Shown here: piece by piece, positions 7,812-13,911 of the stretch | How positions within the stretch are numbered: the first letter of the stretch is position 1 | Layout of the letters: every line of letters begins with the position of its first letter | From: Roseovarius sp. | GTDB lineage: Bacteria; Pseudomonadota; Alphaproteobacteria; Rhodobacterales; Rhodobacteraceae | Assembly: GCA_021767845.1 (NCBI GenBank) | Contig: JAASSQ010000048.1 | Coordinates: 1 to 14,742 of the forward strand | Length of the DNA stretch: 14,742 bases | Direction of reading: 5' to 3' | The notes under the pieces: generated by a model | Told to the model about the DNA's origin: nothing | The model's input: the letters and a program-made list of their open reading frames with translations, nothing else | Database searches by the model: none | Made by a program: the position numbers and the translations under genes

Positions 7812-7991
7812 TCATGTATCGTCGCGCTTGTGGGCCTCGTGATCCGTGGCCGTTTTCACGCGGCGCGCCCGGTCGAGCGCCTTGTCGGCCTTGCTGCGCC
7901 CGTGCCGCGCGGCGTTTTCATCGGCCGCCTTGCGTTTGTCGGCGCGGGCCTTCCGTTTCCGGGCTTGCTTGAGGTTCACCAAGTTGCTCAT
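7812..7991 (-). CDS. DUF4169 family small basic protein
   Basis: A 59-residue, strongly basic, alanine-rich protein starting MSNLVNLKQARKRKARADK and ending EAHKRDDT. The NLVNLKQARK opening, the GRSKADKAL centre and the HKRD end match the DUF4169 family, short helical proteins of unknown function usually next to fumC in Rhodobacterales. Composition is mostly Lys, Arg and Ala, predicted as one or two amphipathic helices, and would suit nucleic-acid or ribosome binding, which is inference only. The Shine-Dalgarno signal is poor. A TATTGT hexamer at 8003-7998, with TGGACG 16 bp further upstream, would place the transcript start at or near the ATG, so leaderless expression is possible. It lies downstream of fumC, behind a long hairpin. 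Confidence 0.75.
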   Translation of the reverse strand: MSNLVNLKQARKRKARADKRKAADENAARHGRSKADKALDRARRVKTATDHEAHKRDDT

Positions 7992-8025
7992 GCCGGAACA
8001 ATACCGCGCCCTGCCTCTCCGTCCA

Positions 8026-8074
8026 GCCCGAGCGGCAAGTGGGCCGCCCGGGGGCGACCCTTTGCCGCTCGGGC
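8026..8074 (-). terminator. Long imperfect hairpin at the 3' end of fumC
   Basis: GCCCGAGCGGCAA (8026-8038) and TTGCCGCTCGGGC (8062-8074) are perfect 13-bp inverted repeats. Inside them GGGCCGCC (8041-8048) pairs with GGCGACCC (8053-8060) with one mismatch around a CGGG loop. The stem begins seven bases after the fumC stop, so it lies in the 3' UTR. Neither strand has a clear U tract after the stem, so Rho-independent termination is uncertain. Protection of the fumC mRNA end is an alternative. Confidence 0.55.
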
Positions 8075-8081
8075 AGCTGGC

Positions 8082-9476
8082 TCAACCCTTGGGGCCGATC
8101 ATCTGTTCGGGGCGCACCACGCGGTCGAAGGTCTCTTCGTCCACGAACCCGAGGTTGATGGCCTCTTCCTTGAGGGTCGTGCCGTTCCTGTGCGCGGTCT
8201 TGGCGACCTTGGTGGCGTTGTCATAGCCGATTTCGGGCGCCAGTGCCGTGACCAGCATCAGCGATTCGCGCATCAGCTTCTCGATCCGGTCCTCGTTGGC
8301 CTGGATGCCGTTCAGCATCCGCTCGGTAAAGCTGTCGGCGGCATCGCCCAGAAGCTGGATCGACTGGAGCAGGTTGTAGGACATCATCGGGTTGTAGACG
8401 TTCAGTTCGAAATGCCCCTGCGAGCCTGCGAACTTGATCGCGGCATCGTTGCCCATCACATGCGCGGCCACCTGAGTCAGTGCCTCGGCCTGGGTGGGGT
8501 TCACCTTGCCGGGCATGATCGAGGAGCCGGGCTCGTTTTCCGGCAGGATCAATTCGCCAAGGCCCGAGCGCGGGCCGGAGCCGAGGAAGCGGATGTCGTT
8601 GGCGATCTTGTAGCAGGCACCCGCGACCGTCGCGACCGCGCCGGACATGAACACCATCGCGTCATGCGCGGCCAGCGATTCGAACTTGTTGGGGGCCGTG
8701 ACGAAGGGCAGGCCGGTGATGTCGGCCATGTTGGCCGCGACCATCTCGCCCCAGCCCTTCTGCGTGTTGAGCCCGGTGCCCACGGCGGTGCCGCCCTGGG
8801 CGAGTTCATAGATGCCGGGCAGGGCGGCCTCGATCCGCTTGATGCCCTGGCGAACCTGGTGCGCGTAGCCCGAGAACTCCTGCCCCAGGGTCAGCGGCGT
8901 GGCGTCCTGCGTGTGGGTGCGGCCGATCTTGATGATGTCGGCGAATTCCTCGGATTTGCGTTCCAGTCCCTGCAGGAGCTTGGTCAGACCCGGCAGCAGC
9001 ACGTCGCGCACGCTCATGGCGGTGGCGATGTGCATGGCCGTGGGGAAGGTGTCGTTCGAGGATTGGCCCATGTTGCAGTGATCGTTGGGGTGGACCGGAT
9101 CCTTGGAGCCGATCTGGCCGCCCAGGATCTCGATCGCGCGGTTGGCGATCACTTCGTTGGAGTTCATGTTGGACTGCGTGCCCGAGCCGGTTTGCCAGAC
9201 GACCAGCGGGAAATTGTCGTCGAACTTGCCTTCGATCACCTCGCCCGCGGCCTGAATGATGGCATCTGCCAGTTTCGGGTCGAGATTGCCAAGCTCTTTG
9301 TTGGCTTGGGCGCAGGCCTTCTTGATGACACCCAGCGCACGAACGATGGCGACGGGCTGTTTCTCCCAGCCGATGGGGAAATTCATGATAGAGCGTTGCG
9401 TCTGCGCGCCCCAGTACTTGTCGGCGGGAACCTCAAGCGGGCCGAAGCTGTCGGTTTCGGTGCGGGTGGCGGTCAT
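8082..9476 (-). CDS. fumC: Class II fumarate hydratase
   Basis: Iron-independent fumarase of the TCA cycle, reversibly hydrating fumarate to L-malate as a cytoplasmic homotetramer. The 464-residue length is standard. The family fingerprints are all present: SGTQSNMNSNEVI (98-110), HPNDHCNMGQSSND (129-142), the catalytic His188 in GRTHTQDATP, and the signature GSSIMPGKVNP with Ser318 at 317-327, numbering that coincides with the E. coli enzyme. KFESLAAHDAMV near 264-275 distinguishes fumarase from the related aspartase. The ATG is preceded on this strand by AAGGAGAG (9491-9484). It has its own candidate promoter and lies downstream of sspB, 117 bp away. Confidence 0.97.
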   Translation of the reverse strand: MTATRTETDSFGPLEVPADKYWGAQTQRSIMNFPIGWEKQPVAIVRALGVIKKACAQANKELGNLDPKLADAIIQAAGEVIEGKFDDNFPLVVWQTGSGTQSNMNSNEVIANRAIEILGGQIGSKDPVHPNDHCNMGQSSNDTFPTAMHIATAMSVRDVLLPGLTKLLQGLERKSEEFADIIKIGRTHTQDATPLTLGQEFSGYAHQVRQGIKRIEAALPGIYELAQGGTAVGTGLNTQKGWGEMVAANMADITGLPFVTAPNKFESLAAHDAMVFMSGAVATVAGACYKIANDIRFLGSGPRSGLGELILPENEPGSSIMPGKVNPTQAEALTQVAAHVMGNDAAIKFAGSQGHFELNVYNPMMSYNLLQSIQLLGDAADSFTERMLNGIQANEDRIEKLMRESLMLVTALAPEIGYDNATKVAKTAHRNGTTLKEEAINLGFVDEETFDRVVRPEQMIGPKG

Positions 9477-9518
9477 GGCAGGGCTCTCCTTCGTGGCGGG
9501 AGGGAATTGGACGGCACT

Positions 9519-9546
9519 CTCTTAGCCGACGGGGCGGAAAGATCAA
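9519..9546 (-). promoter_or_regulatory. Candidate promoter for fumC
   Basis: Reading the minus strand, TTGATC (9546-9541) and TAAGAG (9524-9519) are 16 bp apart. Transcription would begin about 35 bases ahead of the fumC ATG. The match to consensus is moderate; the position in the only gap between sspB and fumC supports it. Confidence 0.35.
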
Positions 9547-9593
9547 TGCAGTATGCAACGGAATACCGAAACCCGCGCACCCAAGCCAGTCGA

Positions 9594-10067
9594 TTACTTG
9601 CGGAAGCTGTCGAGACTCACGACCTCGGCCTCGCCTTGTGCCTCGTCATCCCGGGCCTCGCCGGTGTCCTCGGCCTCCTCGCCGGGATCGGGGTCGGAAG
9701 GCTCGTCCTCGGCCTCCGGCGATTCGAAGCGCAGGCCGAATTCCACGGACGGATCGACGAAGGTCTGGATCGCATCGTAGGGGATATAGAGATGCTCGGG
9801 CGCGTCTCCGAAATTGAGGGTGATGGAAAAGCCGTCCTCGGTCACCTCGAGATCATCGAACCAGTGCTGCATGACCACCGTCATTTCGGACGGGTAGCGT
9901 TCCTTCAGCCAGTCCGCGACACGCGCCTCGGGGTGGGTGGTGTCGAAGGTGATGAAGAAATGATGCGCGCCGGGCAGGCCATTGTCCTGCACGCCCACCA
10001 GCACCCGCTGGATCAGACCGCGCATCGCCTCGTGCATCAGTTTTCCGTAGTCGATCGAACCGGACAT
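9594..10067 (-). CDS. sspB: SspB family protein, ClpXP adaptor for ssrA-tagged substrates
   Basis: Adaptor that binds the ssrA degradation tag and tethers the substrate to the ClpXP protease. The 157-residue protein starts MSGSIDYGKLMHEAMRG; this ATG is chosen because the family begins here and AGGAGG lies upstream (10084-10079), whereas a longer upstream frame is unlike SspB. The folded tag-binding domain covers about 1-117 (AHHFFITFDTTHPEARV, LNFGDAPEHLYIPYDAIQTFVDPSVEFGL). Then comes an acidic, low-complexity linker (about 117-147) and the C-terminal tail VVSLDSFRK, the alpha-type ClpX-binding tail. All functional parts are therefore present. A weak promoter (CTTTCG, 17 bp, TATGCT at 10120-10092) may lie in the 70-bp gap after chrA. 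The tmRNA gene lies on the same strand upstream. Confidence 0.93.
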   Translation of the reverse strand: MSGSIDYGKLMHEAMRGLIQRVLVGVQDNGLPGAHHFFITFDTTHPEARVADWLKERYPSEMTVVMQHWFDDLEVTEDGFSITLNFGDAPEHLYIPYDAIQTFVDPSVEFGLRFESPEAEDEPSDPDPGEEAEDTGEARDDEAQGEAEVVSLDSFRK

Positions 10068-10137
10068 TTGTTCCCGAACCTCCTGCCGGTCAGCATAGGG
10101 GATTCGATCCAAAACGAAAGACCCGTCATGTGCGGCG

Positions 10138-11388
10138 TCAGTCAAGGAAATGGAGGCTGGCCGCAACGCCGGCCATCAGGGCCAGCCCGGCCATCATCGG
10201 CAGGCGCAACACCAGCAGAAGCACCGCCGCCAAGGCCGTCAGCGCGGCGTTGAGCGGCAGGAAACTGGCGGGATCGGGCAGGGGTCCGAAGGGGCTTCGC
10301 GCCACGTCCGCGAAGATCACGTGCAGGGCGAACCAGACCGACAGGTTCAGGATAACGCCCACCACGGCCGCCGAGATCCCGGCCAGCGCGCCCTTGAGCC
10401 GGGGCCGCGCCAGAAGAGCCTCGACATAGGGTGCGCCAGCGAAGATCCACAGGAAGCACGGGGTGAAGGTCACCCACAGGGTCAGCGCACCGGCCAACAG
10501 GGCCAGCCCCGTCCCGCCCTGCGCGTGACCCGCCAGAAGGCCCACGAATTCCGTCACCAGGATCAGCGGACCGGGCGTGGTTTCCGCCAGACCGAGCGCG
10601 TCGATCATCTGCGCGGTGGTCAGCCAGCCATGGGTCTCGACCACGGCCTGCGTCATGTAGGCCAGCACGGCATAGGCACCGCCGAACGTGACGACCGCAA
10701 GCTTGGAGAAGAACAGCGCCACGTCCGTCAGGAAGGTGGCATCCCACGCCCAAGCCACAAGGACCGGCGCGGCCCAGAGCCCGGCCCACAGAGCCACGGT
10801 GCCAAGCGTCTGGAGTGGCGGGACAGAGGGGCCGGGCGGTGCGACCCCGGTCGCTGGCGCCTTGCCGCCGCGCCACAGGCCGACAAGCGCTGCGATGGCG
10901 ATGATCAGCGGAAAGGGAACCGACAGGAAGAACATCGCCAGAAACGCCGCGCCCGCCAGCAGCCAGTCGCCGGTGCCCTGCAACGCGCGCCGCGACAGCG
11001 ACAGGAGGGCTTGAAGGACGATCACGATCACCGCGGCCTTGATGCCGGCAAAGGTGGCCTGCACCGCGGGCATCTGGCCGTAGCTTGCATAACCCAACGC
11101 CAGCCCGAGAATCACCACGGCGCCCGGCAGAACGAACAGCAGCCCCGCGATCAGCCCGCCGATCACGCCCCGCAGCCGCCAGCCGGCATAGGTGGCAAGC
11201 TGCATCGCCTCGGGGCCGGGCAGCAGCATGCAGAACGACAGCGCGCCGAGAAACTGTTTCTCGGTCAGCCAGCGGTGACGATCCACCAGTTCAGTGTGCA
11301 TCAGCGAAATCTGCGCCGCCGGTCCACCAAAGGACAGCAGGCCGATCTTGGCGAAGACGCGGAACAGGTGGGCGAGGGGAAGCGACAT
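10138..11388 (-). CDS. chrA: Chromate transporter (CHR) family protein, two-domain form
   Basis: Integral membrane protein of the CHR superfamily; characterised members export chromate. The 416-residue protein consists of two homologous halves, typical of long-chain CHR proteins. The N half has FSFGGPAAQ-type sequence (about 18-26, LLSFGGPAAQI) and LLPGPEAMQLATY (55-67). The C half repeats it as FGGAYAVLAYM (235-245) and ETTPGPLILVTEFVG (269-283). About ten hydrophobic spans are visible, with a polar proline-rich loop near 174-192 between the halves. The start is uncertain. ATG at 11388 (MSLPLAHLFRVF) fits the family best but has almost no Shine-Dalgarno. A GTG at 11442 would add 18 residues unlike the family. 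No chrB regulator is adjacent, so real chromate resistance is not shown. It sits between ssrA and sspB. Confidence 0.88.
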   Translation of the reverse strand: MSLPLAHLFRVFAKIGLLSFGGPAAQISLMHTELVDRHRWLTEKQFLGALSFCMLLPGPEAMQLATYAGWRLRGVIGGLIAGLLFVLPGAVVILGLALGYASYGQMPAVQATFAGIKAAVIVIVLQALLSLSRRALQGTGDWLLAGAAFLAMFFLSVPFPLIIAIAALVGLWRGGKAPATGVAPPGPSVPPLQTLGTVALWAGLWAAPVLVAWAWDATFLTDVALFFSKLAVVTFGGAYAVLAYMTQAVVETHGWLTTAQMIDALGLAETTPGPLILVTEFVGLLAGHAQGGTGLALLAGALTLWVTFTPCFLWIFAGAPYVEALLARPRLKGALAGISAAVVGVILNLSVWFALHVIFADVARSPFGPLPDPASFLPLNAALTALAAVLLLVLRLPMMAGLALMAGVAASLHFLD

Positions 11389-11469
11389 GCCTGCGGTGAT
11401 AGCGGCGGTGCCACGCGGATCAAGCCATTTCGCGACTGTCACAAAAGCTTCGTGCTGGATGGGGAATGT

Positions 11470-11785
11470 AAAGTGCAGGCTTCTGTTGCCAGGTGCCTGC
11501 GAACCCCGCCAGCCCTTGCTAGAGGACTGGGCTTGGATTTCGGTCTCGTTACCGCTTACGCGGCAACTGCAACCGGAGCACGATTGTCGTTGGCAATTAT
11601 GCTTTAGCGAACCGATAACGGTGGTATCTCACCGGGACAAAGCCACTCCTTTACACGTTCGTCGATCCTGTTTCGGCCCCATGATCCCGCCAACGAAGGG
11701 GTTATGGTGGAGCCGCCGGGTACCGCCCCCGGGTCCGATCCGCTTATTACGAGCGCGTTTATGCCCATAGTCCCTACCGGGACAC
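11470..11785 (-). ncRNA. ssrA: Transfer-messenger RNA, circularly permuted two-piece alphaproteobacterial type
   Basis: Rescues stalled ribosomes by acting first as tRNA-Ala and then as mRNA for a degradation tag. In transcription order the acceptor piece comes first and ends in CCA at 11705. A 24-base spacer (11704-11681) follows, and the coding piece starts with GGGGCCG at 11680, so the gene is permuted. The acceptor stem forms between GGGGCCG and CGGCTCC, with G1-C72, G2-C71 and the G3-U70 wobble that alanyl-tRNA synthetase recognises. A T arm CCGGG/CCCGG encloses a 7-base loop. The coding piece has the D-region ACAGGATCGACG and the tag frame at 11594-11556. A late hairpin GCAGGC/GCCTGC lies at 11500-11475. 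Outer ends are approximate: the 5' end is inferred from the promoter and the 3' end from the last hairpin. Confidence 0.95.
11556..11594 (-). other. tmRNA tag reading frame, ANDNRAPVAVAA-stop
   Basis: Within the coding piece of ssrA, twelve codons starting GCC AAC GAC AAT and ending GTT GCC GCG TAA encode ANDNRAPVAVAA. The opening AND(N) and the terminal V-A-A are typical of ssrA tags; the C-terminal Ala-Ala is the ClpX recognition end and the N-terminal part is what SspB contacts. The resume codon is taken as the GCC at 11594 from the position of this conserved pattern. Confidence 0.92.
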
Positions 11786-11789
11786 TGGG

Positions 11790-11817
11790 AATATAGGCGC
11801 TGTAACGGCGATTGCAA
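11790..11817 (-). promoter_or_regulatory. Promoter of ssrA
   Basis: On the minus strand TTGCAA (11817-11812) and TATATT (11795-11790) are spaced by 16 bp, or TTTGCA with 17 bp. The predicted transcript starts near 11785, just before the GTCCC/GGGAC hairpin (11783-11770) at the head of the acceptor piece. The position fits a stand-alone tmRNA transcript well. Confidence 0.6.
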
Positions 11818-11855
11818 AGGGGGTCCTTTGGCCGGGCTGCGCATGTCGCACATGG

Positions 11856-12074
11856 CCCCGGCAGGTGCCGCACAGGCACGCGCGGCAGGCCACCGGGGTC
11901 GCTTTCATCGCCCAAACGGGCGCAATTGCTTGCCATCGGGTCTTGGCGGTTGTTACCCTTGGCTGCAGAGAGCGAACAGGGCGTCACGCCCTCTCTGCAA
12001 GGAAAACGAGGGAAGAAACGGGCGTTTGTTTGCGACGCGCCGTCAAATGCCAGGGAGCAACGGGCGATGCCCGG
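11856..12074 (+). promoter_or_regulatory. Hairpin-rich leader upstream of the BCCT gene, possible cis-regulatory RNA
   Basis: The gene-free stretch from ssrA to the BCCT start (11786-12152) holds several perfect inverted repeats. They are CCCCGG/CCGGGG (11856-11861 with 11893-11898) enclosing GTGCC/GGCAC (11865-11879); CGCCC/GGGCG around AAAC (11909-11922); AGGGCG/CGCCCT around TCA (11978-11992), extended by TGCAG-AG with CTCTGCA (11964-11970 and 11993-11999) across a 7-base bulge; and CGGGC/GCCCG around GAT (12061-12073). After the third stem comes a purine-rich, single-stranded-looking run. I find no convincing promoter and cannot match the layout to a known riboswitch class. Some stems are expected by chance at this GC content; the bulged double stem at 11964-11999 is the most striking. 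Confidence 0.35.
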
Positions 12075-12152
12075 TCGAGCGCAGAGGCGGTCCATCCGTC
12101 ACCGGCGCACGGGCCCGCGACCCGATTTGCCAAGAAAAGGGGGCCTGCTTGC

Positions 12153-13796
12153 ATGGCCGATGAAAACACAGACTTCCAAGGGATTCCCGCGCCCGAGGGG
12201 CATTCGGATCTCATCGACACCGATTACGAGATCGGTCAGGACAATATCGTCGCCAAGGTCGGCCCGTTCGGCCTTGATATCCACAATCCCGTCTTCGTCA
12301 TCTCGGGGTTGGTCATCATCGCGTTCGTGGCCTATGCCTTGGCCGCGCCGTCGCAAGCGTCCGAATTCTTCGGCTGGTTGCGGCCGACACTGACCAGCAC
12401 GTTCGACTGGTTCTTCCTGTGGGCGGCAAACATCTTCGTGGTGTTCTGCCTGCTGCTCATCGTGACACCTTGGGGATCGGTTCGTCTGGGCGGCACGGAT
12501 GCAACGCCGGATTACAGCTATGCGGGCTGGTTCGCCATGTTGTTCGCGGCCGGGATGGGCATCGGCCTGATGTTCTTCGGCGTTCTGGAGCCGGTCTATC
12601 ACATGGCCATTTCCGAACCGCTCGGCGTGGCCAGTCCGATCGCCGAGGATGGCAGCATCATCGAAGCCAATGTCGAAGAGGCGCGCCGGATGGGTCTTGC
12701 GGCCACGTCCTTCCACTGGGCGCTGCACCCTTGGGCGATTTACGCGGTCGTTGCGCTGGCCCTGGCGCTGTTCAGCTACAACAAGGGCCTGCCGCTGACG
12801 ATCCGTTCCGCCTTCTACCCGATCTTCGGCGAAGCCGTCTGGGGCTGGGTGGGCCATATCATCGACACGCTGGCGGTTTTCGCCACGCTGTTCGGCCTGG
12901 CCACGTCGCTTGGCTTCGGGGCGCAGCAGGCGAACGCGGGCCTTGAATACATCTACGGCGTTCCGAACAACGTGACGGTCCAGGTGATCCTGATCTGCGC
13001 GATCACGGCCGTGGCGCTGGTGTCGGTCATGCGCGGTCTCGACGGGGGTGTGAAAGTCCTGTCCGAGATCAACATGGTGATCGCGCTGCTGCTGCTGCTT
13101 TTCGTGCTGTTCACGGCGGGCGCGGTCGGAATCCTCACGGATTTCGTTGCCGGTCTCGGCGCCTATGTGCAGGAGGTGATCCCGCTTTCGAACCCGCATG
13201 GCCGTGAGGACACAGGCTACATGCAGGGCTGGACGGCATTTTACTGGGCGTGGTGGATCAGCTGGTCGCCCTTCGTCGGCATGTTCATCGCCCGCGTCAG
13301 CCGTGGCCGGACCGTGCGGGAATTCGTCACCTGCGTTCTGATCATCCCGTCGCTGGTGTGCATCCTCTGGATGGCCGTTTTCGGCGGCGCCGCGATCGAC
13401 CAGGTGCTCAGCGACCCGGAAGGCAGCGCCGTGAAGGCCCAGGTGATCGACAGCTACAACCCACCGCTGTCGCTCTTCGCGATGCTGGAGGGCCTGCCGC
13501 TGAGCGCGATCACCTCGACCATCGGGATCGTGCTGGTCATCGTCTTCTTCGTGACCAGCTCGGATTCGGGCTCGCTGGTAATCGACACGATCACGGCTGG
13601 CGGCAAGGTGGACGCGCCCGTGGCACAGCGTGTGTTCTGGTGCACCTTCGAAGGGCTGGTGGCCATCGCGCTGCTGATCGGTGGCGGCCTTGGTGCCTTG
13701 CAGGCGATGGTGATTTCCACCGGCCTGCCGTTCACGGTGATCCTGCTGTTCATCTGCTTCGCGATCCTCAAGGGCCTGATGGCCGAGAAACGCTAG
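12153..13796 (+). CDS. BCCT family betaine/choline/carnitine-type transporter
   Basis: Inner-membrane secondary transporter importing quaternary-ammonium or sulfonium compounds such as glycine betaine, choline or DMSP. The 547-residue protein starts at the ATG at 12153, with AAGGGGG (12137-12143) nine bases upstream; the frame is open further upstream but that sequence is basic and unlike BCCT. An acidic N-terminal tail (about 1-43) precedes 12 predicted membrane spans. The family signature GMGIGLMFFGVLEPVYH lies at 134-150 and the substrate-site segment FYWAWWISWSPFVGMFIARVSRGRTVREF at about 363-391. GMGIG (rather than GMGID) is the form associated with Na+-coupled betaine carriers, so betaine with sodium is the best guess. 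The C-terminus ends five residues after the last span (MAEKR), lacking the long osmosensing tail of BetP. Exact substrate unknown. An intrinsic terminator follows. Confidence 0.93.
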   Translation: MADENTDFQGIPAPEGHSDLIDTDYEIGQDNIVAKVGPFGLDIHNPVFVISGLVIIAFVAYALAAPSQASEFFGWLRPTLTSTFDWFFLWAANIFVVFCLLLIVTPWGSVRLGGTDATPDYSYAGWFAMLFAAGMGIGLMFFGVLEPVYHMAISEPLGVASPIAEDGSIIEANVEEARRMGLAATSFHWALHPWAIYAVVALALALFSYNKGLPLTIRSAFYPIFGEAVWGWVGHIIDTLAVFATLFGLATSLGFGAQQANAGLEYIYGVPNNVTVQVILICAITAVALVSVMRGLDGGVKVLSEINMVIALLLLLFVLFTAGAVGILTDFVAGLGAYVQEVIPLSNPHGREDTGYMQGWTAFYWAWWISWSPFVGMFIARVSRGRTVREFVTCVLIIPSLVCILWMAVFGGAAIDQVLSDPEGSAVKAQVIDSYNPPLSLFAMLEGLPLSAITSTIGIVLVIVFFVTSSDSGSLVIDTITAGGKVDAPVAQRVFWCTFEGLVAIALLIGGGLGALQAMVISTGLPFTVILLFICFAILKGLMAEKR

Positions 13797-13819
13797 GCGA
13801 TCCGACGCTTGAACGTGTC

Positions 13820-13847
13820 AAGGCCCCGGCATCGTCCGGGGCCTTTT
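13820..13847 (+). terminator. Intrinsic terminator of the BCCT gene
   Basis: AAGGCCCCGG (13820-13829) and CCGGGGCCTT (13836-13845) form a perfect 10-bp stem around a CATCGT loop, followed by TTTTC. It is the only canonical Rho-independent terminator in the window and starts 24 bases after the BCCT stop. Confidence 0.9.
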
Positions 13848-13876
13848 CGCGTTAGGGCCGTTGGTGACGGGCGGCT

Positions 13877-13893
13877 TGACGCCCGGCGCGTCA
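13877..13893 (+). promoter_or_regulatory. Inverted repeat TGACGC-N5-GCGTCA, possible operator
   Basis: A perfect 6-bp dyad lies 19 bases ahead of the class V aminotransferase ATG and overlaps a TTGACG hexamer (13876-13881) that could be a -35 box; no good -10 follows at the right distance. A regulator site or a small RNA hairpin are both possible. Weakly supported. Confidence 0.25.
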
Positions 13894-13911
13894 CGGGGTT
13901 TTGTTGCGGCC

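Noticed and set aside
7830..10253. 807-codon open frame on the plus strand over fumC and sspB
   Set aside because: It runs antisense to fumC and sspB, both of which have complete motifs and ribosome-binding sites. The protein is low-complexity Gly/Arg/Val-rich shadow sequence.
10150..11607. 485-codon open frame on the plus strand over chrA and part of ssrA
   Set aside because: Antisense to the chromate transporter, with a Gln/Arg/Gly-rich composition typical of a shadow frame, and it crosses into the tmRNA gene.
11700..11785. Possible stand-alone tRNA on the minus strand ending in CCA
   Set aside because: Only a T arm and the 3' half of an acceptor stem are present; the 5' half lies downstream in the tmRNA coding piece, so it is permuted ssrA.
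11960..12074. Glycine riboswitch before the BCCT gene
   Set aside because: The conserved glycine-aptamer core segments are missing; only generic hairpins are seen.
11604..12095. 163-codon minus-strand frame in the gap between chrA and the BCCT gene
   Set aside because: Its second half is the tmRNA acceptor piece and the start of the coding piece; structural RNA explains the sequence better.
11865..12152. 96-codon N-terminal extension of the BCCT frame
   Set aside because: The extension is basic and Ala/Arg-rich, unlike BCCT N-termini, and crosses the hairpins. The ATG at 12153 has a strong AAGGGGG and gives the normal length.
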